Assembly: GCF_017562075.2 (NCBI RefSeq)
Contig: NC_054082.1
Coordinates: 15,073,786-15,137,785, forward strand
From: Anopheles merus
Lineage: Eukaryota > Arthropoda > Insecta > Diptera > Culicidae
Reading direction: 5' to 3'
DNA length: 64,000 nt
A program made the position numbers and the translations under genes. The notes beneath the pieces were generated by a model. It searched no databases. It had not been told where the DNA came from and was given only the letters and a program-made list of their open reading frames with translations. Below, in pieces: positions 12,289 through 24,500 of this stretch (positions are counted from its first letter, which is position 1; each line of letters opens with the position of its first letter).

Positions 12289-15200
12289 TTCTTCTTTAAC
12301 ATTCCTCAACAGCATCCTAAAGGACATCACGATTGCTGCTGGGACGTCTTTTTTCCTTGGGTCCATCGGCGCAATAGTCCAAAAGCAATCTTTTTACCCT
12401 TTTCCATGTCCAAACCGGTCCCAAATGTCCTTCAACCCTGAGCGGGACCAAGGCATCCTGTTTGGAGATGGCCAAAGTGTGTCCGTACGGCACAAAGGCG
12501 CAAAAACGAAGTCCACATTTGATAAATCATTCCCTCCTGCGAGTGGAAAAGTAGTTGTGTTGACTTTTTTTCCCTCGATAGTGAGCTTTCTTCTTATCAG
12601 ATGCTGGCGCAAAGCTTCTGTCGCCGTTCAGCCGAACCGGGCCGCCCAATAAAAACCCAATCAAGACGAGTTATTGTACACCAAAAACCATGCTAAGGGA
12701 GTGGGAGAAGCCGCGTGTGAGCGTGTTTTTCCCGCAAACACTAGCAATATTTCCGCTAAATGAGCTGATAGGTATCGCCGAAATGAATGAGCGTTCGCCC
12801 CGGCAAGCGATTGTGCACCATCAGCAGTTGGTGCTGGGGCAACCAGGGGCAAAAACACCAATCTCAACCAATATACTGTCGGCCATGTTGAGGAGGAAGG
12901 GCGACGGTGGAGGGTGACAGAAGTTCGATCGACTATTTGATTGACTTTCGATGCATAAATTATTGGCGACCATCGGCGCCCGGGCCAAGCGAAGAATTGT
13001 ACGGATAAACTGCGCGACCCTGATGACAAAATTGCAACAACAAAAAAAAAGGGCAGGAGCAATATTTTTATTTATTTATTCATATCGATTTTGATTGAAA
13101 CCGAACCCGGTATTTTGAAGGGTGTTTGTGTGTGTGTGTGTGTGTCCGTGCGTCCTGCCTCTGTGTTCGAAACCACGGAAAATGCGTACCGGACGCACCA
13201 GCCAGCCGAATCGGCGCGAGACGGACACAAATTCGATTAGGAAGTTGTAAATGATATTGCAGCGTTTCGGTGGCAGGAGGAGGCGGAGGTGGCAAGATCT
13301 CACCCACCGAGGGGATGTGTTTTTCCGTGCTTCCTTCCTTCCCTGTTCTATTGTTGTGTGGCCACCGAAGGACATGGGACGAGCGGTTGCTCCCGAAAAA
13401 CAAAACACGCCTCGGGGCTATTTCCGATGATTACGGGCAGACGGACGGGGAAAACCGCGACCGTCCTCGTTTTTCTTTTCCGTGTTTTTTTTTGCATGAA
13501 AATATGTCCAATTTGGCGTACCGCTCTGGGGTGAATGTCAAATTATTGATTCGATGTCACCGTGGTTAGGCGTACGAAAACAAAAGAGCCGGGAGAGACA
13601 GCAATGGCAAAAAAAAACCTGTAAAAGAAAAGTAGACCACAGTCGGATTGGGTAGGATCTGGGACACCACACACACACACACACACACACGCACGTGACC
13701 TGCGGGCATGAAGTTGCCGGTGAATGTCTAAGGGGTTGATTGTTTGATTCGCGATTACGCGCGGACGCTCCTCGGGAACGTAACGTGATTAAAGCCGACC
13801 GGCTCCCCGACATGTGCGACATCGGTGACGCGCGGGAGAAAGTGGCTTTAAGACATTCCAGGAGATAAACGGAGCTTGTCTCTTTAAGAACCGAGTCTTT
13901 CTTTACCAGCGTCCAGACCGCGGGGGAGGGTTGGATTTAAATAATCATTGTACAAACGTGGTCCGTTTTATTGCACGGCTCTCCGGTGCAGGCGGAATGG
14001 GAAAGATTCCACACCCGCTCCGGTCAATGGTTGTCCACACCGGGACCGGGATGAGTAACGGTCGTGGCAAAGGTAAAAAAACTAAAATAAAAACACACAC
14101 ACCACCACCGAGATAGTGACAGCGGGCCTAAGCGCGTGTACCGAACGCCACAAGGTGATAGTGAAGTTACTGAAGTGTAACAACACGAACGAATGGGGCG
14201 AAAGGTAAGGGAAGAGAAGGAGAAAAAAAATACGAAGCGCAAACCTTGTACAAACATATTTGCATTGTCGCGTGGGTGGTGGTTTACTGGTTGCACTCCG
14301 ACAGGGAAGTAGGGAGGGCGGATGATAGGGGACCCGCAGCTTACCGGGACGGTCGGCGGTGTACAACCTTCTGGTCATTGGAGCAATAATCGGTTGAGGC
14401 CACCAGAACCAGACCGAGGCCCATATAGTTGTATGTGTGTGTGTGTGTGTGCGCCTTATCACAACCCGCTTTGTTGCGGGTTTGAGGTTGACGCGCCCGC
14501 CTAAACCCCACCTCGCCCTACACGATCGTGGTAGGTGTCCGTGACGCTTATCGGCGGGAGGCAAAGGCAGAAACGTTCAATATTTGCCCAAAAAAAAAAG
14601 AAAAAAAACCGTACCCCGCGACCCACAGGAGGATCACAGACATCCGACACCCGGATCGTAAGAAAAACCGGACCAACGTACCTCACCCACACACACACAC
14701 ACACGCACAGGCACTGGTCTTATCAGTTGTTTGCGGTGTGCGAAGGTGGACGCGCTCATAGTGGGTGACTTCCGGGGCAACAGACAATCCGACACATTGT
14801 TGCCCCGCGTGTGGAACTGGTGTTTTATTTGCTGATCTTTCTCCCTTATTCTTTCACCTTTTATCTCTCTCTCTCTTTCTTTTTCTCTTTCTCTGGCTAT
14901 CTCTCTATTTTTAAACACAAAGAAATGAGCCCCTACATGTCCACCTATTCTATAAAATAACCGTCTTTTTTCTAAATTTGTATTGCACCTTTCCTCGTTA
15001 AAACTTCCCCAAGACCAAGCTAACCCACCTGTTCCACACGTCTGCGTTAACTAGAAAGTGTTTGGTTGGAGTCCACTGGCTCCACACCGCAAGTTCGTTG
15101 GCTGTTGGGGATGCAAACCCCTTCCCAGATAACGCTGCGTATCCGTCATCCGCTGGGGCGCTGTCACCCTGAGCACCCGTGTGATGGCAGGTCAAAGCTG

Positions 15201-15948
15201 TCCATCTAACAAAAAAAAAGCTGAAACACCCACGCACCACTGAAGGGAAGGAGGAATGAAGGGGTTTGCTTCCCTCCTCCTCCTACTCCCGCCTAGAAGA
15301 TATCAAATCAACATGCGACGCGCGTTCGACAACCGTTGCCCCTTATCAAGTGGCAAACACAAGTGGGGGGAGGAGGGGGCAGAGCAGCAAGGGTTGCAGC
15401 TGCATCTGTCCTGCATGAATTGAGGTGCGGCAGGAAGGTGTGGTGGCGGGAGCAGCTTTATTCGCGATCGATAAATGATGAACGTTGGTTGGCTTTCCCT
15501 TTGGCCTGCGCGCAACCCTTATCAGCTATCGGGAGGTTGAACTCCTTCGCCCCAGTCTTCCGCCGTTCGAAACGGGGATGGAAAAACGACCGTTGGGATT
15601 TAAACAACAGAGAGTTTCAACAGTTTCCAGCGTAAAAGTCCTTTTAAAAAGCGCGCAAAAGGGCAAGGCTATAGCGGGATGGAAAATTATACACCGCACA
15701 GCTTCTAGCTGAAACCTTTCTAGCAGGACTGTAATGTGACGCCTGCCGGAAGGCGTGTAGGGGCAAGTTCCTTCACCCTTGTGTCCCAGGTGTAAGCCAT
15801 AAGCCCCGTTAATTATAGTCCAGTCAGTCAAAATCCTGCGGAGGCACTGGCACTGCCTCCCTACGTCGGGCCTTCGAGGAGGAAGTTTGGGAAATGGTTG
15901 GGAAAAAGGGGAATTTTGGGCAAGGTTCTGCCAAAGGACGAAACTCAC

Positions 15949-15997
15949 GATCACGGTTGTGCGAGTAGAATCCGGCATCTTCGCTGGTGGACAGCAT
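15949..15997 (-). CDS. CG9650: Candidate alternative first coding exon of the BCL11-like gene
   Basis: An ATG at 15997 in good context (CACCAAGATG, A at -3) opens 16 codons plus one base, MLSTSEDAGFYSHNRD, ending at a donor C|GTGAGT at 15948. The exon ends in phase 1, which is what exon A requires; the joined codon would be CAT (His). Vertebrate BCL11A likewise starts with a short coding exon ending in phase 1. An in-frame TGA lies upstream (just before 16063) and no other ATG intervenes in this frame, so the start is unambiguous if the transcript exists. Codons favour G/C at the third position (10 of the 15 after the ATG). The peptide lacks the MSRRKQ-type start of vertebrate BCL11, SALL and FOG proteins, so it would be a distinct N-terminus. 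It could be chance, since short ATG-to-donor strings do occur at random in this much DNA. Confidence 0.42.
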
Positions 15998-17650
15998 CTT
16001 GGTGGGGCGGGTGGTGTACGTCGGCAAACAATAGCGACGAACGGTTGCACAACAACAACACACTCAGCACAGCAGCACAGCTTTGTATCACAAGCACAGT
16101 TGTTCTGGGGCGAAAATCACAACCCTGTTTACGTATTCTTGCCACTTTTTATGCTTTTTCAACAAGTCGCGCGTATTTTTTATTTTTTTTTTGGCGCATG
16201 TATTTTCACTCTTCAGGCTTCTGCCTTCTTGTATGTGTTATCACTGCTGTTTTTCCAGCCTACACTGGAGGTGCTTTGCTAGCAACGAAACGACGCATCG
16301 AAACCATTCATTCACAAAAAGGATGAACACAAACGTAACCAAAACCGAAACGAAAAACTAAAACGAAGCGAATGGGGCCAATTTGTTCTTAAAGTGTGAA
16401 CCCCTGAATGTTGGCTTTAACATTGGTCGGAAACGGCTATATGCACAGCGGCCTTTCTTCACCACAACAATACACTTTTCCACACACATCGAGAGCGCTC
16501 CGTTTGTCACCGAGCGACACTTTTGGCGCGGTTCGTCATGTTCTTGCTTGGCTTTTGGGCCAAGTAAACTTTTGCTCCAGCCACTGACCCACGCACAACT
16601 GTTAAATTGGAGGACACACAACACACCCCGCCCTTTCTTCAAGAAGCACGGGTCGCTCTGCTGGTCACTGACTGTCCTCCCCCCACTGGTTTCGTCACGC
16701 GGCGACGGCGGTTACGATATTTTCTGGTTTGAAGCTCCGGACGGAATCGGTCCGTTCGCGGCGACGATGTTCCGGCGTGTGCGGTGGATGGTGTTCTGCG
16801 CTCGGTCTGTCCTCGCCACGGTCGCCGACACGGCACACCAACACAGACGCAGGCGCGCTCGAGCCCGTACCGTCGCGCAAGAAACGGGGTGGGGTGAGCT
16901 GTGTGCTGTGGAAGACGTTTTGTCCACCGAACGGACCACCACGCACCGCACCGTATGCTCTCTCGCTCGCTCTCGCAGTGTGGAAAGCATGCGTACTACT
17001 CACACACAGACACACACACACTCAAACTCACAATCCAGGGGTGTGGGTCAGCCCATTGCTAGCCCAGTATCCCTTCGCAGGGCGCTCTGCAACTAAAAAA
17101 AAGGACCAACGGACGGAGAGCACCCGTGTGTGAGTGAGTGCTCACGTTTTTTTTGTTCCCCTGCCTGAACTTCAGAGTGAGAGAACGAGTGAGCGAGAGA
17201 GAGAGAGCGAGTGTGACGATGCGACGGAAAAAAAACCTCAACCCTCATAATACACACACAGCACGGTGCTCACTCTCGCTTGTGTGTGCTCCGTTTCGTT
17301 CGCTCCTTGGAGGTGAGTGCGTACGGTAGAGCAAGGGCGCACTGTGTATATCCCTCTGGGTGACCCTAAACAACGGTCGTAGCGAACAAAAAAAAAAGTC
17401 CTGGACTCGACTGTCTGTGTGTATGTGTGTGCGTATATATGTGAAGCAAGAAAAGGAGAAGAAACGAGACATGTACAACAAAAAACACACACGGTAACTC
17501 TCCCAACGTGCTACTCTCATGGTGCGCTCACTCACCCCTAACGGCAGGATCTCAGCGACAGCGCGCGAGAGAAGGAGTGTTGATGAGAGAGAGAGAGAGA
17601 GACAGAGCAGGATAGAGCGTTCGAAAGCTCGCTTGCCGGTCGTTTTTTTT
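15998..17650 (-). promoter_or_regulatory. Candidate internal promoter and 5' leader for the alternative first exon
   Basis: Upstream of the candidate start codon, the minus strand is A-rich and leader-like from 16000 to about 16360. Farther up it carries GAGA-type purine repeats (on the plus strand GAGAGAGAGAG at about 17195-17210 and 17585-17602) and several shorter GAGAG motifs, typical of GAGA-factor promoters in Diptera. An initiator match TCAGT on the minus strand has its A at 16669, which would give a leader of about 670 nt. I see no TATA box or downstream promoter element at that site. The start site is therefore undetermined and the promoter is an inference. Confidence 0.25.
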
Positions 17651-20600
17651 ACACACACACAAAAGGGAAGGGTGGTGAAAAGATGCGTGCAGAGGTTAGT
17701 GGATGGAAAAGCCCGAATTCACCACAATTTTGAAACGCTAGACACCGAGCACCGACCTTTTTGGCTGTGTCGAAGCGAAACAAGCACATACCACAGCCGA
17801 ACATATATCGGCATCGAGCGTGTGTGGGTGTGTGGAAAAGGTTCCCTGGGAAAAGGGTGAGCGCATTTTCCTCGGCCTCGACGATTGGCCATTGGCAAGT
17901 AGCCTTCGTCCATCCCGAGTAGCCCGAGGGTGGCTTACGGGTGACCAAAGGATAGCGGTGGACAGCTCATGTGTTGTGGGGAGTAGGGGCGCCAAGCGTG
18001 CCCTGCAGCGTGAGTGAGCAGGATAACCTGATGGATGTCGGTACGATATGTGGTAAGGGCATATCTAATGCTATCGATGCGCGTGTGTGATAAGCAATCT
18101 CCCCGGGATGATGTGGAGAGCCTCTATGCTACGGGGGAAGTGGGTTTCGGTTCGGCAAACATACACAAACACACACACATACTGGAGCGATTAGTGTCCG
18201 TGTCCGGTGTCCTTCACATGCGCTAAACGGTCCCGTTGTTTTACTTCACTGAGAGGGGATTTTGTTTTTTTGCACAGGATGATAGCATTATACTAGCATA
18301 AAAAATATTTTCAAGTACTCCATGCTGCTGCTTACCGTTTATATGCTGTTGCGTTTGATTGCATTGGATTACATCTGCAAAACTGCATTTAATACGCAGT
18401 AAAACCATAAAAAAATGGAAGCTCGCAGAGTTTTTGAATTGATTTCTAGTGCAGCTTAGCCCTTTGCTCTGCTTCCAACTCACCCGCTTGCACAATAAGA
18501 AAGGATGTTCCATTATGAAACGAGAGGCCCAGAAGGAGGTTTCTGGCAACAAAAGCAGCACACCTTCCACAAGAAATCCATTTCCGTCCGAAATGATCCT
18601 TTCGCTACACGTTCGATCAATGCTCGGCGCGGCGTTCAGGCTCTGCTCTGCTCGATCCCGCACACCACAGCTGGCAATCGATTAACGAAAGAACCCGGGG
18701 CCCGAACCTGGGAGTGTAAAGAAACTCGTCATCGCTTCCCGGCGGGGCGTGCATCGACGCATCCTTTCGACACAAATCCCGCTTCCTTCGTGGGTCCCCG
18801 AGCGGCTCCTCGATTGGCTTATATCCGGTGGGCCGGTACTGTATTGTGCGCGGTGCAAACGGTTCAATTCACCCAAGAAAAGCGCTTTCCGGTGCAGAGC
18901 TTCCGTTAGGTAGAACTGGGAAGACGTTTGGAAATTAATCAAAAGTATTTACTTTTTTTTAAATCCATTTCACATGACCACGGTTCACTCTTGAGACACC
19001 ACAAAAGTGGTAGCAGGAATGCTTAGAAGCTTTCACGCACGCTCTTTTCGTGGCATTACACAAGGATGCGTGCGAGAGATAGTGAAAGCGAGGTTTTGAA
19101 GTGTTTTTAGCTTTTGTTTTGCTTTTCATAAAAAAACACGCAAACGAAAGGAAGTGATCCTCTCCAGCAGGCTGACGGGGCTACAAATGACATACGAGTG
19201 CACAGAGTTTCCCGTGCTTTTTTTTCTTAAAGGGAACCAAACAGACAAAAAAAAACCCACTCCCGACGCGCATCTAACGGACCTCTGGGGAGAGGAAGCG
19301 CGCGGCTCTGTGCCGAAGAAAATGCGCCGTTTTTTTTTGTGTTGCGTTAGCGCAGGAGCGATCCTTCACAGGACAGGATCAAATTCACCACACATCCGTC
19401 GTCCTTTTGGCCGTCGTCGATTTCGACTTCCGTCCATCGCAGTCGGCACTCGGCCCCGGGGTTTTCACCTTTTTTTTCCCTCACGAACAATTCGAACGGC
19501 GAATGAATGCTTAATTATATCTTTGATTTATATTAATAACAAAACCATTTCCGTGACGACGAAGCCGACGACCATGTCGGGTGAAAAGAAAGAGGGACGA
19601 AGAAAAAACAACGGAAAATGAGAACCGCAAGGGCAAAAAAGGCGTTAGAATCATAGCAGCGTTTGAAGGAATGAAAAAAAAGAAAGAAAAAAACTCATTC
19701 CCAAACAGGAAAACAAAAAAAAAACGTCGAGTCTTCTTCGATTTGGTCCTCGGCAAGAAATACCGTTACTTACCGAGGGGTAGTGGGTTTTTTTTGTGTG
19801 TTCCTCATCCCCGTGTAAAAACAGGACGCCACAACGATAAAGCACGCATGAATCCTTGTTTGAGTTGTTTTTTGGCTTTTTCTTTAGTTGTAGTTTATGC
19901 GTATGCGTTGGAAAAACAAGACTAAAACAGAGGTCTCTAAGAATGAAAGGACCTTCACTCCCTTGGCCACTCTCGGCGGGCATTAGAATATTGCGTACGG
20001 GCCCATACACATGTGTGTGTGTGAGTGTGTAAGAGCAAAGGAACGCCAAGGAAAGGACCGTTTTTTCTGCCTTTGATTATCAAACCCCGTCGCGTAAGAT
20101 GATCATGCATCAAAAACTCAATTCCACGGATTTGCTTTCCCTGTGCGATGACGGTGAAGAAAAAAAAACCACACACACACACATTCTCCCGGGGGTAGGA
20201 CCCGTACAGGAGCCACCGAGGCCGTACCTTCGTCTTAAAAAGCGATGCGGTCTCGGAGGGGTAAAGCGTTAAAAAACAATTTATGCGCACGCTACGGCAC
20301 ACCGTCCCTTTCCGATCTGCGGACTCCGATCGCTGCCAAACGATCGCTTTCGGTACGGCCGGTCTTATCCCTGAGGAGGTTTTTTTTGGTCCCTCTTCCT
20401 TCTTTTTCTTCTCTTCCTTGAGTAAGGGACGAAAAAGTGCGTAAATGTCCTCGCGCTTTCCAACGCCGCTGTCCTGGCCGGCCCGAGAAGGTACTGCGCA
20501 CTGCAAATGCGTGTCGCTGTGTCGTCATGAGGGGCTGCGATTTTGCTTCTAATTCTTGGGTCTTTTCTGTGAGTCCCTCAAATCAATACCCAAAGCCCTG

Positions 20601-21395
20601 GGTGAGCGAATATAAAATATTCGCCTGTACTGTTAGATACGTTTGGGTATATTAATAAAAAAAAATCACACACAGACGCCAGGGTTGATTATTGGCGAAA
20701 ACTTTTCCCATTCTTTAGCTGTGGTGCATCCACAGCAAAGGACATTCGGCAGAAGAGGGGTGTTATAAAAAAAAGGATGCACCCATTCCTGCCCGATTTG
20801 GACAGTGCGGCAGAATTTGATTGTCTTGTCTCAGTGCGAAGAAGCGGATAGCGTGACGTGATGCGTGAGACTCTGACGCTGACTGTGGACGTTGATGCGG
20901 ACCGTGAGAATCGGAAGCATTGACGCTGTTGTTGTTTTTTTTCTCTCTCTTCTCAAATGGGGCAGTAGCTAAGACACCGAGACGGAGCAGATGTTACTAG
21001 TGAGGGAATATTTGCAATCAATTTGTTCTTTAATTTTGTCTAACGGCTGCAAACGAACTAAAGCTATATTGGGAGGACTAAACTGATCGGAAGAAGGAAT
21101 GGATATGGGAAAGGAGCTGAAATTGTGGAAATGTATTGGGCAGATCTTATATCGTAATTAATGCAACTTAAAGGAAACGTAATTTTCGATCTCTCACTGT
21201 CATGCAAAGCAAACCGAAAATGATACTCCCTCCCCCAAAGCATTGCAGCAGTAGGGAAAAGCAAACGAACAATTTACTGAGTGAAAGAATCGTGCCATTT
21301 TTCCGAAACCTGGAAAGCGGACTCTCGCTAATTCGTTTCTGAACATCAAATCAACGACACACAACAAAAAAACAAAGCCTAAGGAATCTACTTAC
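17651..21395 (-). other. Intron segment between candidate promoter and first ratchet site
   Basis: Non-coding. It contains T-rich and A-rich homopolymer stretches (19190-19260, 19670-19730) and short CA runs (18170, 20010, 20170). Open frames on either strand are short and resemble no protein I know. Confidence 0.6.
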
Positions 21396-21473
21396 AGAGA
21401 TGGTACCTACTGTGAGTTTTGTGGGTTGAATGTAAAGACGGTGTGGCAAAATGGTGATGGTGGAGTGGCTTAC
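21396..21473 (-). other. Candidate recursive-splicing (RS) exon after ratchet site 1, 78 nt
   Basis: Directly downstream of ratchet site 1, the minus strand carries a second strong 5' splice site, TCT|GTAAGTAG, with GT at 21395-21394. In Drosophila, zero-length exons are recognised through exon definition using such a nearby cryptic 5' splice site, after which the upstream regenerated GTAAGC is used and the short exon is discarded. The 78-nt spacing is suitable. Inclusion in mRNA is not expected normally. Confidence 0.5.
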
Positions 21474-21517
21474 CTGTGAAGGAGAGACAAACAAACAAAA
21501 AAGACATTCAATTAGTA
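21469..21517 (-). other. Recursive (ratchet) splice site 1: zero-length exon
   Basis: On the minus strand a 3' splice site is fused to a 5' splice site: CTCCTTCACAG|GTAAGCC, junction 21474/21473. The pyrimidine-rich tract covers 21479-21503, and the branch-point consensus TACTAAT is encoded at 21511-21517, 38 nt from the AG. All elements of the Drosophila ratchet-point consensus are present in the right order and spacing. It lies inside the long intron 14.3 kb before exon A and is predicted to let that intron be removed in steps. Confidence 0.75.
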
Positions 21518-24500
21518 TGGACATTTAAACGAAAGAGCAAACGAATCGACCCAACCGGCGGGTTGACAGTTCGTTTCAAAGTTATTGAAATCGCTCCCCA
21601 TACCACCGTGGGCAACATTTAATTTCCCCGAGCATGCGACTAATCCACTGTCACGTCTTCTGCTCAAGAGGTCATCGCCAAGGGGTCAGGTGGCTGGGCA
21701 AGACAGGCCTGCACATCATAATGCACACGCTCGCGCCGTACAAAGGCCTGCTCGGTTCGATCTTTTGCTCCTATTTTCTCTCACTCCCTTTCTCTGCGTG
21801 CCCCGCGCAGAGCATCATGTATTGCATCATCCCGGTGTGTGCGGCTGGCGATCGCAGGCAGCAACCATTGGCACACCCCGTTTGGTGCGCCCGCGGTTGC
21901 CAATGCTGTGGTCGCGAAGGTGGAAAACGTGAGTAACCCCGTGAGCCTACGGTTGCGGTTGTGGGGACGTCGGCGGGAATAATGTCGAATGTTCCGGGAG
22001 GGCAGTATCATGCGCCAGAGGCAGCGAACTTGGTGGAGCTGGGAGGCCGTGTTGGTGTGTACGAGATTTGCAAATGATAATGTGGTATTTGGGGGCTTGT
22101 GGCGATGTATGCATTTCCACGAACCCATGCATGCTAATCGATGATTTTGCAACGATCGGTTCTGATCGGTATAAACATTTGAAGCAGAGGAAAGCGAGGG
22201 ATTTCCATTCCCACCCAACAGGTCCTTACTGCACTGGTGTTTTCTAGTCCGATAAACGTACGTCAAACATAGCTCATGTAAGAAATCATTTGTACCGGAC
22301 TGTCCTGTAAAAGGAATCGATCCAAACCACAGGCTCAGGGATTAGCTACTGAAGGAACGCAGAAGAAACAAGGGAAAAGAATGGAAAGAAATCGACCAAA
22401 ATCAAACATCAAACAGTCCATTCTTCCCCTCGCTCTCCCCGGTCGTTCCCGAACATTCCGGTTGATGGAGGGTTTTGCACGGATTCCGGCTGAGCCTGCC
22501 TCTCTATTCAGCCTTTTGCAAGCTACAATTATCGCATTGTGGTCTTTGTGTCCAGCTTTGAGCGGGGGTGAAGCCGAATTATTGGAAGTCCTCGTACGAA
22601 CCAATTTGACCGATTAAAGGATAAACTTTCTCTGGGAAAGGAAAAGCACACACACAAAAAACACGCACGAAAATAGAAGAAAAGCGATGATGACCATCCG
22701 ATTGGAATGGGACAGGACAGGGCACAAAATTGGGTAGAAACATTCATTCGATGTCCGTAGCCCGTTTTGATTGATTCGTGCGTGGGAAAGTGTTGTCCGA
22801 TCGGTCGAGGGGCGAATAGGCAGGTGGCTTTCCTTCTCGAAACGATGATCGAAGGGAATGCGATGCGTGTGATTATTCCAATTATTATTTTTTTGGCTGT
22901 TCTTTCCAACTGTACTGTTATGAGTGGGATATATTTTTCCAAACCAACGCTACAGAGAGGAATATTGTCAATCATTTCTGTTTTTGGAACATTGAACCGT
23001 TTCAGTAAGAAGCTTTTTTACCCTGTTAGCAAGGCAAAGATTTCCACTACCTAGTCCTGGTGGCCTTCGGTCATCAGATTGGCGGAGAAAAGCGAAAGCG
23101 TTTGGTTGTGTCCAGATATGATTTACATATTATTTCTAGCATAAACAATCCTCCCCCTTGGCCGCTCCGGTCCGGCGTAGAGCAACGCCCTTCGCCAGCA
23201 ATTGGCGGAGGTAAAAAATGTGACCGAATCTTGCTTAAACATTCTACCCCTCCCTAAACTGCTATGCACTGCTACGTCCGCACGCCCCTTCGTAATCGTG
23301 GGTGCCCACCTATAAATCGAAGCAAAAAAGTACAATTAAAGTAAAGAACCAAAAAAAAAAAAACAAAATCCGGCACCACAGCTCAACACCCATAAACCCA
23401 TAAAGTGTCGCCGCGGCGTTGGCAGGATCTGCTGTTGCTGCTGCTGCTGCTGCTTCTTCATCCATCCTGGCAAGTGGGCCAGTGGGCGTGCTTTATCGTT
23501 TTATGGTTTGTTTTGAATGTAGGCTAATTATTGAAACAAAGAATGGCACCCGGATCGTCCCGTGACCGTTGCAGGTAAACCTCCAGTTGTGCTGGTCCTT
23601 TGCTGCCTGTTTCGGGCTATTGATCTGCCGGTAGCAGGGTCAACAAGTGCTGCCCAGAATCGGTTAACAACAATCTACCAGCTCGGTGTCCCTTTTTCCC
23701 ATTTTTGGTGTAGCTTTCTTTCAATGCGAGGTTCAATAAAGCGATAAAAGTGTTCTCGTGTCCTCTGTCGCGAGCCTTGCCAAGCGGTGAAAGGTCTTGC
23801 TCTCTCTCTCTCTCTTGTTCAATGCATTGAGCATTGTTTTTTCACGAGTTACCAATGTTTGTAGAATGTGAAGATGGTTGGTTTGTATTTTTTTCTCCTC
23901 TGCTCTCTTGCCTCTGACCGCTGCCGGAATGATTAACAGTTCGTTTGCTGTGTCTTTCTCGCGCGTCCGAAAAAAAGCAGAGAAAAAGTTTATGTGAACG
24001 TGGTATCGTGGATGTGCTGGACAGTGCTGTGCAGTCCGTTTGCATTTGTATTTTTTATTATTTCGTTGGCCCGTGCATCAGTTTGGAAATGTTGTAAACA
24101 GCTCGTAAATTTAATCGGTAAGTGGGTTTTTGTAACATTGTGCCTTTGTTTTGTGGATGTGTTTTGTGTTCCCTTTTTTTGTCCTTTGTTGCTGTGTCTT
24201 GATTGTCTGTTTTGTGCGGGATGAGGCAAGATGGGATTGTAATGTGTTTGTTTGTTTGCCTGCGATATGTTTATATGGTGCTGCCAGGACGAACAACCAG
24301 GACGCATGAGCCAATCGGTTGCAATTGATGGTAAACTCTCATTCTGCTAAACTATTAAAGAACTTGTCTGTTTTTTTCCGGTACCTTAAGGAGCAATTCT
24401 TAACAGCAATCAGAGCAAGGTACAGGTCGAAAAAGCTGCTAGGATCATCGATGGGAGGTAAACTGTTTTCCTTGTGACACCAAAACAAGCTACACATTCT

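Larger units (their letters stand above)
7159..15948 (-). other. Intron segment 5' of exon A (shared by both predicted first exons)
   Basis: 8.8 kb of non-coding DNA between exon A and the candidate alternative first exon at 15949. It holds a 10-bp triplicate (7731-7760), TG/CA repeats at 12261-12288, 13127-13145, 13669-13690 and 14434-14452, a C run near 8349 and a homeodomain-motif-rich patch at 9190-9355. Open frames in this segment (for example 11508-12068 plus, 14082-14564 minus) show no recognisable protein and often run through CA repeats. Confidence 0.7.

Noticed and set aside
16383..17096. 237-codon plus-strand frame over the candidate promoter
   Set aside because: No recognisable motif; it ends in a Thr-His repeat from CA sequence and is antisense to the predicted leader.
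23571..23582. Plus-strand GCAG|GTAAAC as a ratchet site
   Set aside because: No pyrimidine tract or branch point, and it lies on the strand opposite the gene.
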